This document shows positions 25,524 to 32,120 of a stretch of DNA of 32,120 nucleotides, piece by piece. How positions within the stretch are numbered: the first letter of the stretch is position 1; each line of letters opens with the position of its first letter. Source of the stretch: Candidatus Binatia bacterium. Its GTDB lineage: Bacteria; Desulfobacterota; Binatia; UBA12015. The notes beneath the pieces are model-generated. The model saw nothing but the letters and a program-made list of their open reading frames with translations. It was not told the DNA's origin and did not search any database. A program made the translations under genes and the position numbers. Where the stretch lies: positions 1-32,120 of the forward strand of contig JAIEPK010000274.1 in NCBI GenBank assembly GCA_019749875.1, given 5' to 3'.

Positions 25524-26930
25524 TCAGCAGGCGGCGCGTGCCGAAGCCGTGCCCGCTCGACGCTCGTACGCGGCGCCCGCGGACAAGAGCGCCGCTTCTC
25601 CGAGATGCGGGCCGACGAGCTGGAATCCGAGCGGCGCCCCCTCGGGCGAGCGGCCCATGGGCAAGGTCAAGGTCGGATTTCCGGTGACGTCGAACGGCAG
25701 CGTGTAGACCATGAACGGTGCTGCATCGAGCGGTGGTCCGCCCGTGACCGCGGCCATCTCGGCGACGGTCATCGGCTGGATCGGCATGACGGGCACGGCG
25801 AGAAGGTCGACCTGCGCGAAGACGCCGCCAAGCTGGCCGCGCAGCTCGCGGCGGCGCATGGCGAAGCTCGCATACGCCGTCGCGGCAGCGGCGCGTCCGA
25901 GCTCGAGGATCGCGACGTAGGCGGCGCCGTAGCGGTCCTTCTGCGACGGATACGTCGCCGCGTGCGCGACCGCGGCCTCGGCGAAGCACGCGAGCACCGC
26001 CGGCTCGAGGACCGGTGCGATGTCGGGGAAGTTCACGTCGACCAGCGTCGCACCTGCGTCCTTCAGGTGCGCGAGCGCGGACCGCATTCCCGTCGCGGTG
26101 GCCTCGTCGAGGTTGGTGAGAGCGTAGGCCGCATCGACGCCGACGCGGACGCCGGCGAGCGTCGCGCCGCGGGCCGCCGCCACCGGGTCGCCGACCGGCT
26201 CCCGCAGCGCCGTCGCATCGCGCGGGTCGGCGCCGGCGATCGCGGCATACATCAGCGCCACGTCGAGCACCGTGCGCGCCATCGGCCCGACGTGATCGAA
26301 GGTCTCGGACAGCGGGAACACGCCGTGCCGGCTGACGCGGCCCCAGGTGGGCTTCAGGCCGACCAGGTGGTTGCACGCGGACGGGAAGCGGATCGAGCCC
26401 GCCGTGTCGGTACCGATCGCGCCGTACGCCATGCCCGCCGCGACGCTCACGCCCGAGCCGCTCGACGACGAGCCGGTCCAGCGATCCGGCGCCCACGGGT
26501 TCACCGGCGGCGTGACGTCGGGATGGTGCACACCCCACGCGCCCTCGGTGAGCTGCGCCTTGCCGACGACGATCGCGCCGGCTTCCTGCAGACGCGCGAC
26601 GACGGTCGCGGTGTCGGTCGCGGCGAAGCCGGTGTCGAAGCGTCCACCGGCGCGCGTCGCGGTGCCGGCCATCGCGCACAGGTCCTTGACGGCGACCGGC
26701 ACGCCGTGCAGCGCGCCCATGGTCTCACCGCGAGCGCGGCGCGCGTCGGCGGCCTGCGCCTCGGCGAGCGCCGCCTCGGCACGGACCTCGGCAAACGCGT
26801 GCAGCCGCGGCGCCAGCGTGGCGATCCGGTCGAGGACGTGTCGCGTGACCTCGACCGACGTCAGCTCGCCGCCGCGGATCGCCGCGGCGACGTCGGCGAG
26901 CGCGAGATCGTGCAGGGCAGCCGGCGCCAT
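25524..26930 (-). CDS. Amidase-signature family hydrolase
   Basis: 468-aa enzyme of the amidase signature family (amide bond hydrolysis). The Ser-cisSer-Lys triad is visible: Lys82 in GVPVAVKD, cis-Ser155 in WTGSSSSGSG and nucleophile Ser179 in GTDTAGSIRFPS. The glycine-serine stretch has Ser where many members have Gly (GGSSGG). No signal peptide. The ATG follows the stop codon of the dioxygenase gene with no gap (TGA-ATG), so the two are translationally coupled. Together they might oxidise and then hydrolyse a nitrogen-containing compound, but the substrate is not predictable. Close relatives include indole-acetamide hydrolases and Glu-tRNA amidotransferase A; no GatB/GatC is present here, so the latter is unlikely. 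Confidence 0.9.
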   Translation of the reverse strand: MAPAALHDLALADVAAAIRGGELTSVEVTRHVLDRIATLAPRLHAFAEVRAEAALAEAQAADARRARGETMGALHGVPVAVKDLCAMAGTATRAGGRFDTGFAATDTATVVARLQEAGAIVVGKAQLTEGAWGVHHPDVTPPVNPWAPDRWTGSSSSGSGVSVAAGMAYGAIGTDTAGSIRFPSACNHLVGLKPTWGRVSRHGVFPLSETFDHVGPMARTVLDVALMYAAIAGADPRDATALREPVGDPVAAARGATLAGVRVGVDAAYALTNLDEATATGMRSALAHLKDAGATLVDVNFPDIAPVLEPAVLACFAEAAVAHAATYPSQKDRYGAAYVAILELGRAAAATAYASFAMRRRELRGQLGGVFAQVDLLAVPVMPIQPMTVAEMAAVTGGPPLDAAPFMVYTLPFDVTGNPTLTLPMGRSPEGAPLGFQLVGPHLGEAALLSAGAAYERRAGTASARAAC

Positions 26931-27908
26931 TCAGCGCACCGGCCGCGGTCCGATGATGCTCGCGCGCTCCATCACCCGCACCTCGGGCCAGTAGTCGCTG
27001 CTCGCATAGTGCTGCGCCGCGCGATTGTCCCAGAACGCGACCGAGTTCGGCTCCCAGTGGAAGCGGCACTGGTACTCGGCGATCTCCGCGCGCCGGCTCA
27101 GGCGGTCGATCAGCGCGCGGCTCTCGTCCGCGTCCATGCCGGCGATGTGGCTGGTGAAGAAGCGGTTCACGTACAGGTGGCGGCGTCCGGTCTCGGCATG
27201 CGTGCAGACCACGGGGTGCACGACCTGCGGGTAGCGCTCGCGCATCGCCGGCTTCTGATCCTCGGGGATCGAGTGGCCGAACACCTGGATGAAGTCGTGC
27301 ACCGCGTCGAGCGGCTCGATCTGCTGCTTGACGTCGTCCGGCAGCCCCTCGTACGCGGCGACCATGTCCGCGAACAGCGTGTCGCCACCGCTCGGCGGCA
27401 CCTCGATCGCGCGCAGGATGGCGCCCATCGACGGACACTCGCGCCAGGTCACGTCGTGATGCCAGCCGTTCTCGAATCCGCCGACCGTCGCCGACTTGGC
27501 GAACTGGACGACGGTCGGCTCCGACGTGTTCGCCGGCAGGAAGGGATGCACCTCGAGCTCGCCGAAGCGCCGCGCGAACGCCACCTGCGAGGCCGCGTCC
27601 ATGGGCTGGTCGCGGAAGAAGATGACCTTGTACTCGTGCAGCGCGCGGCGGATCTCGACGATGGCCGGATCCGGCAGCGGCCGCGTGATGTCGATGCCGC
27701 GCAGCTCGCCGCCGATCGTCGCGCCGAGCGGGGCCACGTCGAAGTGCTGCCAGGTCAGACCGCGCAGACGCTGCCGCTCCTCGGCGAGGTGCCGCAGCGG
27801 ACCGACCTCCACGTCGTACTTCTCGATCCGCACCCGGTTCGCGTAATCGGGGGTCGGAGACTTCCGTGCGGGGGCCACGGCTTCGGCCGGCGTCGTCGCG
27901 AGCGTCAT
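26931..27908 (-). CDS. TauD/TfdA-family Fe(II)/2-oxoglutarate dioxygenase
   Basis: 325-aa non-heme iron dioxygenase. The iron site is H150-x-D152 in GWHHDVTW with distal His300 in WDNRAAQHYA; the Arg for 2-oxoglutarate is probably in the segment just after (about residues 309-315). The phrases VIFFRDQ, GDTLFADM and HPVVCTHAETGRRHLYVN are family hallmarks. The N-terminal 45 residues are a less conserved extension. The start at 27908 is preferred because longer readings run into the antisense of the neighbouring cyclase gene. First gene of a two-gene unit with the amidase. Substrates of this family include taurine, sulfates and phenoxyacids, so no specific one can be named. Confidence 0.9.
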   Translation of the reverse strand: MTLATTPAEAVAPARKSPTPDYANRVRIEKYDVEVGPLRHLAEERQRLRGLTWQHFDVAPLGATIGGELRGIDITRPLPDPAIVEIRRALHEYKVIFFRDQPMDAASQVAFARRFGELEVHPFLPANTSEPTVVQFAKSATVGGFENGWHHDVTWRECPSMGAILRAIEVPPSGGDTLFADMVAAYEGLPDDVKQQIEPLDAVHDFIQVFGHSIPEDQKPAMRERYPQVVHPVVCTHAETGRRHLYVNRFFTSHIAGMDADESRALIDRLSRRAEIAEYQCRFHWEPNSVAFWDNRAAQHYASSDYWPEVRVMERASIIGPRPVR

Positions 27909-27982
27909 CCTCGACGCGTACCACGCGGCCGGAGGCGCACGGAAGGGGAGCGCGGAGTCGACGTCCGGCGACGACGAGAGGC

Positions 27983-28363
27983 TCAGCCGCGACCGAAGGC
28001 GCGTCCCCAGCCGCGCCACGGCTCGCCGGGCAGGTCGCCGAAGCGCCACAGGAAGAGCATCGTCGTCTGCGCGACCATGAACGTCGTCAAGAGAAAGAAC
28101 AGCGCCTCCTCGATCGGCAGCACGCCGAACAGGCGCACGCCGACCGTGGTCGCGCCGCCGATCTGCCAGACGCCGCTCGCGATGCCGACCGCGTCGGCCG
28201 CACCGAAGTACAAGCCGAGGCCGGCGGTGAGCGGCAGCCAGCGCCGCGCGGTGCGCGCGAGGAAGCCGTGGAAGGCGAGCCACTGGCCGAGCACGATCGG
28301 CAGCGACCAGCCCAGCAGCCAGACGAAGTACGAGTACGCGCCGAAGCCCGCCGGATCGATCAT
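27983..28363 (-). CDS. crtYd: Lycopene cyclase domain protein (CrtYd-like subunit)
   Basis: 126-aa membrane protein, one half of the heterodimeric CrtYc/CrtYd-type lycopene cyclase. About three helices are present, with the catalytic-region motif LPIEEALFFLLTTFMVAQ (P83, E85, E86), the PxEE signature of this cyclase fold. The ATG at 28363 overlaps the stop of an 18-codon ORF that repeats its own first six codons (MIDPAG). It is the last gene of the carotenoid operon. The enzyme pair closes the rings at the ends of lycopene or a related C50 carotenoid; which product is made cannot be told from the sequence. Confidence 0.85.
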   Translation of the reverse strand: MIDPAGFGAYSYFVWLLGWSLPIVLGQWLAFHGFLARTARRWLPLTAGLGLYFGAADAVGIASGVWQIGGATTVGVRLFGVLPIEEALFFLLTTFMVAQTTMLFLWRFGDLPGEPWRGWGRAFGRG

Positions 28364-28416
28364 TGACGCGCCTCGGCCGTCGCCCGCGCGCCCGCGCGCC
28401 CTGCGGGATCGATCAT
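28360..28416 (-). other. 18-codon mini-ORF duplicating the crtYd start
   Basis: Starts in ATGA overlapping the crtYc stop, encodes MIDPAGRAGARATAEARQ and stops in ATGA overlapping the crtYd start. crtYd begins MIDPAG; the first 18 bases of the two starts differ only at two third-codon positions. It bridges crtYc and crtYd by continuous translation. Confidence 0.5.
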
Positions 28417-28709
28417 CGCATCACCCGGCGCATCAGCAGCAGGCTCGTCACCCAGGTCTGCAGCAGGAAGAACAGGTACTCCTCGACCGGCAGACGCCCG
28501 ATCACGATCCCGGAGATGCGCACCGGATCGAAGCCCCACAGCCCGGCCGCGACCGCGGCGTTGTCCCACGGCGACGTCCACGCGACGACGACCAGCGACA
28601 GCCCGAGCAGGAACAGCAGGTGCCGTCCCGCGAGCACGGACCGTGCGCGCACGATGCCGACGAGGAGCAGCGGCCCGAGGAAGAGCGCGAGGAAGCGCGC
28701 GTAGGTCAC
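28413..28709 (-). CDS. crtYc: Lycopene cyclase domain protein (CrtYc-like subunit)
   Basis: 98-aa membrane protein, the other half of the CrtYc/CrtYd cyclase. It has about three helices, the motif TSPWDN (around residues 45-50) and RLPVEEYLFFLLQTWVTS (P74, E76, E77). The start is a GTG that overlaps the previous stop as GTGA, with GGAG about 9 nt upstream; no ATG is available near the N-terminus. The length is normal for CrtYc (about 100 aa). The two PxEE halves are probably both needed for activity, as in actinobacterial and archaeal enzymes. Confidence 0.85.
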   Translation of the reverse strand: MTYARFLALFLGPLLLVGIVRARSVLAGRHLLFLLGLSLVVVAWTSPWDNAAVAAGLWGFDPVRISGIVIGRLPVEEYLFFLLQTWVTSLLLMRRVMR

Positions 28710-29350
28710 GGCGCGCGCTCCGCCGGTGTCGGCGCGGCCGCGGCATTCGACGACGACGCGGGCGGCGGCGGGACGAGACCGTCGATCGCGGCCGCGAGGC
28801 GCGCGATGCGCGCCGGCGTCGCGTCGCCCTCGTCGCGCAGGACGAGCGTGCCGTCGGGCGCGTAGAGTCGGACGTTCGGCACGCCTTCGCGCGCGTCCAC
28901 CCGCGTCGCCACCGCGCCGTCCCAGTCGAGCAGCAGCGGCGGTCCTCCCGCACCCTGCTCGCCGACCATCTTCGCGATGATCCAGCGCGCGGTGCCGTGC
29001 GCGAAGCCGGGCACGCCGCGCAGGTCCGCGACCGAAACGACGGCCACCTTGCCCGGCACGATCCACGTCGCGACGCCTTGCGGACGCGCCGCGCCGATGC
29101 CGCGCCCCCAGTCCACCGACGCCCCCGACGCCGAGCGGTCCGCCACGACGACGAGTGCGGGATGCCCGGCGAGCAGCGCGAGATCCCACGGCTTCTCCTC
29201 GGGGTCCTCGAGCACGACACCGGCGAGCGGCCACCCCGCGCCCGTCGTCGCGACCGGACCCGGCGTCGGGTCCTGGGCGCGCGCGAAGCACGGCGACACG
29301 ACGACCGCGACCAGCAGCGTCAAGCACCACAACGACGTCGGACGACGCAT
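28706..29350 (-). CDS. Secreted Cys-free thioredoxin-fold protein (YtfJ-like) in the carotenoid operon
   Basis: 214 aa with a signal peptide (MRRPTSLWCLTLLVAVVV, cleavage near ARA). The mature region reads like a thioredoxin-fold protein: DLALLAGHPALVVVADRS, TARWIIAKMVG, PPLLLDWDG and VPNVRLYAPDGTLVLRDEG. There is no CxxC; the only Cys residues are in the signal peptide, so it cannot be a disulfide oxidoreductase. The C-terminus is Pro/Ala-rich. Both ends overlap neighbours (TGATG with the glycosyltransferase stop, GTGA with crtYc), so it is an integral part of the operon. The YtfJ-like label rests on general pattern, not on a firm motif. Its role in carotenoid synthesis or placement is unknown. 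Confidence 0.75.
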   Translation of the reverse strand: MRRPTSLWCLTLLVAVVVSPCFARAQDPTPGPVATTGAGWPLAGVVLEDPEEKPWDLALLAGHPALVVVADRSASGASVDWGRGIGAARPQGVATWIVPGKVAVVSVADLRGVPGFAHGTARWIIAKMVGEQGAGGPPLLLDWDGAVATRVDAREGVPNVRLYAPDGTLVLRDEGDATPARIARLAAAIDGLVPPPPASSSNAAAAPTPAERAP

Positions 29351-30645
29351 CAGCTCGGCGCCCTCCCCCCGACCGGACGCCCGCGCCACGCGAGCTCGCG
29401 CCCGAGCAGTCCCGACACGCCGCCGCTCACCGCGATCCCGAGCAGCGACCACAGCGCCGGCGGCCACGCGGCGAGCGCCACCAGGCGCTGCCGGAAGCGC
29501 GCGAGCAGTCCGGCGTACGTCGCTCCGACGACCACGATCGCGACCAGCGCGAGCGCCCGCTCCGCGAAGGACGGCGCGAGCAGGACGCGCACCCACGGCC
29601 GCAGGCCCATCAGCGCGAGCAGCGTCAGCAGCGCCCCCCACTGCAGCGGGTAGCGCCGCGCCGCCGAGTGGAAGCTCTTCGCGAAGCCCGCGGCCATCGC
29701 ACGTCCGCCGTCGTACATCTCGCACGCGAGCCAGCGGTGTCCGTCGAGCAGCGCGAGCCGCAGGCCGGCGGTCTTGGCCGCGATCGCCAGGCTCACGTCC
29801 TCGACGATGTGGTCGCGCACGGCCGCGTGTCCACCGAGCCGCGCGTACGCGTCGCGGCGCACCAGCATCGCCTGCCCGTTGGCGACCGACAGCCGCGGGT
29901 GCTTGACGCGCGGCACCTCGGGCAGCGGAACCAGCGCCGTGAGGAAGTAGTAGAGCCACGGCACCACGAGCCGGTTCGGCCAGCCGTCGCCGACATAGCG
30001 CGGCAGGAACGACGCGAAGTCGACGCCGGCCGCGCGCGCCGACGCGAGCGCGCGCTGGACCGCATCGGGTGCGAGGCGCGTGTCGGCATCGAGGAAGAAC
30101 AGCCATTCGCCGTGCGCCGCGTCCGCGAGCTGCTGGCACGCGAAGCACTTGCCGCCCCAGCCGTCCGGCAGCGGACGGCCCTCGAGCAAGCGCGCCTCCA
30201 CCGGCGACGCGGATGATGCACGAACGACGTCGTGCCGGGTGCCGCCCGCCGCCGCAGCCGCATCTGCGCCCCAGGCCGCGTGCGCGGCGAGCACCTGCGT
30301 CGCGATCGCCCGCGTCGCGTCGCGCGAGCCGTCGTCGAGCAGGAGGACCTCGCAACGCACGCCGCGCTGCGCGAGCATCCCCTCGAGGCACGCGCCCACG
30401 TTGCGCTCCTCGTCGCGCGCCGGGACGAGCAGGGAGACGAGCGGCGCGTTGTCGGGCGCGCCGTCGAGCACGGAGAGGGTCGCGACGCCAAGCGACGCTG
30501 CGCCCAGCCCCGAGCATGATGCGACCTCCGCATCGGCACGCGCGGCAACGCCCGCGAGCCAGCGGCACGAGCGCCACGCGCACGACGCCGCGGCGACGCC
30601 GAGAATCAGCGCCGTCACGTCGAGCGCGAAGCTCACGCTCGCCAT
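29350..30645 (-). CDS. Membrane GT2-family glycosyltransferase (carotenoid CrtQ/CruC- or hopanoid HpnB-like)
   Basis: 431 aa. An N-terminal membrane segment is followed by a GT-A domain: SLLVPARDEERNVGACLEGM, LLLDDGSRDAT (D104-D105), the DxD-type FFLDADTRL (D186-D188), GQAMLVRRDAYARLGGH and the catalytic HIVEDVSLA (E282-D283). Several helices lie in the C-terminal part, with FAKSFHSAARRYPLQW between. It probably attaches a sugar to a carotenoid at the inner membrane. Start ATG at 30645 lies 13 bp inside the end of the desaturase gene; the end overlaps the next gene as TGATG. HpnB-type hopanoid enzymes look similar, but the carotenoid neighbours favour a pigment substrate. Confidence 0.85.
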   Translation of the reverse strand: MASVSFALDVTALILGVAAASCAWRSCRWLAGVAARADAEVASCSGLGAASLGVATLSVLDGAPDNAPLVSLLVPARDEERNVGACLEGMLAQRGVRCEVLLLDDGSRDATRAIATQVLAAHAAWGADAAAAAGGTRHDVVRASSASPVEARLLEGRPLPDGWGGKCFACQQLADAAHGEWLFFLDADTRLAPDAVQRALASARAAGVDFASFLPRYVGDGWPNRLVVPWLYYFLTALVPLPEVPRVKHPRLSVANGQAMLVRRDAYARLGGHAAVRDHIVEDVSLAIAAKTAGLRLALLDGHRWLACEMYDGGRAMAAGFAKSFHSAARRYPLQWGALLTLLALMGLRPWVRVLLAPSFAERALALVAIVVVGATYAGLLARFRQRLVALAAWPPALWSLLGIAVSGGVSGLLGRELAWRGRPVGGRAPS

Positions 30646-32120
30646 CGTCCGTCCGCACGGTCGCGCTGCACGAGCCGCGCGACCAGCTTGCCGCCGAGGA
30701 TCACCATCGGCACCCCGCCGCCCGGCTGCGTGCTGCCGCCGACCAGGTACAGCCCCGCGACGTCGCGCACGCGCGGCGCCGGGCGCCGGAACGCCGTCTG
30801 GTCGGCACGCGCCGACAGGCCGAAGATCGAGCCGCGGTGGCAGTGATAGTCGCGCGCGAAGTCGGCCGGCGTGTACCAGCTGCGGTACGTGATCGCGTCG
30901 CGCAGCCCCGGCAGCGCCGCGCGCTCGGCGCGCTCCAGCAGGCGCTCCGCATAGGCGGGCGCGAGCGCGTCCCAGTCCACGCCGCCGGCGAGGTACGGCG
31001 CCGGCGCGAGCAGGTAGAGCGCGGTGCAGCCGGGCGGCGCGAGCTCCGGATCGGTGACGCTCGGCGCACAGACGTAGAACGACGGGTCGCTGAGCGGACG
31101 CTTGTCGGCGAAGATCTCGCGCAGATCGCGCGCGAAGTCGTCGGAGAACATGATCGTGTGGTGCGGCAGGCCGGGGAACGTCTTCGCCACACCCGCGTAC
31201 ACGATGAACGCCGACGACGACGGCTCGAGCGCGTCGAGCCGCGCGTCGGTCATGTGCGGCCGCGGCGCATCGCCGAGCAGGTGCGCGTAGGTGTGGTGCA
31301 GGTCGGCGTTGGAGACCACCACGTCGGCGCGCAGCTCGCGGCCGTCGGTGGTGACGACGCCGCGCGCGCGGCCGTCCTCGACCAGCACGCGCGCGACGCC
31401 CGTGCCGTAGCGCAGGTCGATCCCGAGGTCGCGGCACAGCTGCTCGACCGCGAGGGCGATCGCGTACATGCCGCCCTTCGGGAACCACACCCCGTAGGCC
31501 ATCTCGAGGTACGAGATCAGCGCGTAGGTCGCCGGCACCTCGTCGGGCGACGCGCCGACGTAGATCGCCTGATACGTCAAGAGTTGCCGGAGGCGCGGAT
31601 CGCGGATGCGCCCCGCGACGCGCTTCGAGAGCGAGGTCAGCGCGTCCATCTTGAAGCCGGCGACGAGCAGCGACGGATCGGCGAGGTCGCGCCACGAGTG
31701 GAACAGGCGGTCGAGGAAGTGGTGCTCGACCTCGTGCCAGATGCGTCCCGCGCGCGCCAGATACTCGACGTAGCGCGGCTCGTCGTCGGGCGACATCGCG
31801 CGCACCTGCGCCAGCACGTCGGTCATCGAGCTCGACAGCTCGAAGCTCAGGCCATCGGGAAAGTGCGCGCGATAGAACGGCTGCAACGGCCTGAGCTCGA
31901 GCACGTCGCGACGATCGCGTCCGGCCGCGGCGAACAGCTCGTCGAGGACGAACGGCATGGTCAGGATCGTCGGACCCATGTCGAAGCGGAAGCCGTCGAC
32001 CGCGAGCTGGCGAACCTTGCCGCCGGGTGCGTCACGCTGCTCGAGCACGGCCACGTCGTAGCCGGCGCGCGCGAGGTGGATCGCGCTCGCGAGCCCGCCG
32101 AGGCCCGCGCCGACGATCAG
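30633..32120 (-). CDS. Carotenoid desaturase/isomerase (CrtI-family flavoprotein), 5' end outside window
   Basis: At least 495 aa are visible; the true start lies beyond position 32120. The FAD-binding Rossmann motif begins right at the edge (LIVGAGLGGLASAIHLARAG) and continues with VLEQRDAPGGKVR and FDMGPTIL. The C-terminal signature LYLVGGSTQPGGGVPMVILG matches phytoene desaturase/CrtI-type enzymes (family: G..T.PG.G.P...l). It could be a phytoene desaturase (CrtI), a 3,4-desaturase (CrtD) or a related oxidase; the family does not separate by eye. First visible gene of the carotenoid operon. Confidence 0.88.
   Translation of the reverse strand: MIVGAGLGGLASAIHLARAGYDVAVLEQRDAPGGKVRQLAVDGFRFDMGPTILTMPFVLDELFAAAGRDRRDVLELRPLQPFYRAHFPDGLSFELSSSMTDVLAQVRAMSPDDEPRYVEYLARAGRIWHEVEHHFLDRLFHSWRDLADPSLLVAGFKMDALTSLSKRVAGRIRDPRLRQLLTYQAIYVGASPDEVPATYALISYLEMAYGVWFPKGGMYAIALAVEQLCRDLGIDLRYGTGVARVLVEDGRARGVVTTDGRELRADVVVSNADLHHTYAHLLGDAPRPHMTDARLDALEPSSSAFIVYAGVAKTFPGLPHHTIMFSDDFARDLREIFADKRPLSDPSFYVCAPSVTDPELAPPGCTALYLLAPAPYLAGGVDWDALAPAYAERLLERAERAALPGLRDAITYRSWYTPADFARDYHCHRGSIFGLSARADQTAFRRPAPRVRDVAGLYLVGGSTQPGGGVPMVILGGKLVARLVQRDRADGRWRA

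Noticed and set aside
25465-25527. Possible terminator between the convergent HxlR and amidase genes
   Set aside because: Only a 6-bp stem with a loop of about 50 nt is found and there is no T-run.

Overview
This is a very GC-rich, densely packed stretch of a Gram-negative-type genome: lipoboxes, cleavable signal peptides, a likely outer-membrane lipoprotein and multiheme secreted cytochromes. The mix is a carotenoid operon with split lycopene cyclase genes, a haloalkane dehalogenase beside a molybdopterin oxidoreductase, a TauD dioxygenase with an amidase, and secreted proteins with Myxococcus-type Cys-rich repeats and YVTN-propeller/cytochrome architecture. It fits Candidatus Binatota (Desulfobacterota_B) or a nearby deltaproteobacterial-type lineage. 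That placement is inference from gene content, not from a marker gene. I found no rRNA, tRNA or CRISPR array.

Left part (1-6805): a small TPR-like lipoprotein (minus) lies opposite a tight plus-strand operon of five genes. These are two paralogous alkaline-phosphatase-superfamily phosphodiesterases, a 67-aa ribbon-helix-helix-like protein, a three-helix membrane protein resembling the Oxa1/YidC/EMC3 fold, and a small sulfotransferase. The lipoprotein and the ribbon-helix-helix protein share an LGY(L/I) C-terminal tail. The two phosphodiesterases appear to face opposite sides of the inner membrane. This locus is the best candidate for an undescribed system.

Middle part (6996-17858): a secreted Cys-rich/Pro-Thr-linker protein, a hexaheme cytochrome c lipoprotein (minus), a truncated and frameshifted GT-C glycosyltransferase pseudogene, a membrane GGDEF diguanylate cyclase, a secreted YVTN-propeller/diheme cytochrome (minus), and a Phd/VapC-type toxin-antitoxin pair.

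Decay zone (17859-21603): insertion-sequence debris, a small unassigned ORF, an intact GT-C-like membrane protein (minus), a frameshifted and 5'-truncated IS256-type transposase, and an msrA gene ruined by an internal deletion and a frameshift. A 34-bp sequence (32/34 identical) sits at two gene breakpoints 8.6 kb apart (12688 and 21286).

Right part (21684-32120): haloalkane dehalogenase and molybdopterin oxidoreductase (minus) opposite an HxlR regulator (plus). Then a minus-strand TauD-amidase pair, and a translationally coupled carotenoid operon: carotenoid desaturase (cut by the window end), glycosyltransferase, Cys-free thioredoxin-fold protein, crtYc, crtYd. Two genes here (dhaA, crtYd) are each preceded by a mini-ORF that repeats the first codons of the gene itself. 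Across the window the codon pair TTG-ACG (always as C-TTG-ACG) recurs unusually often for Leu-Thr.
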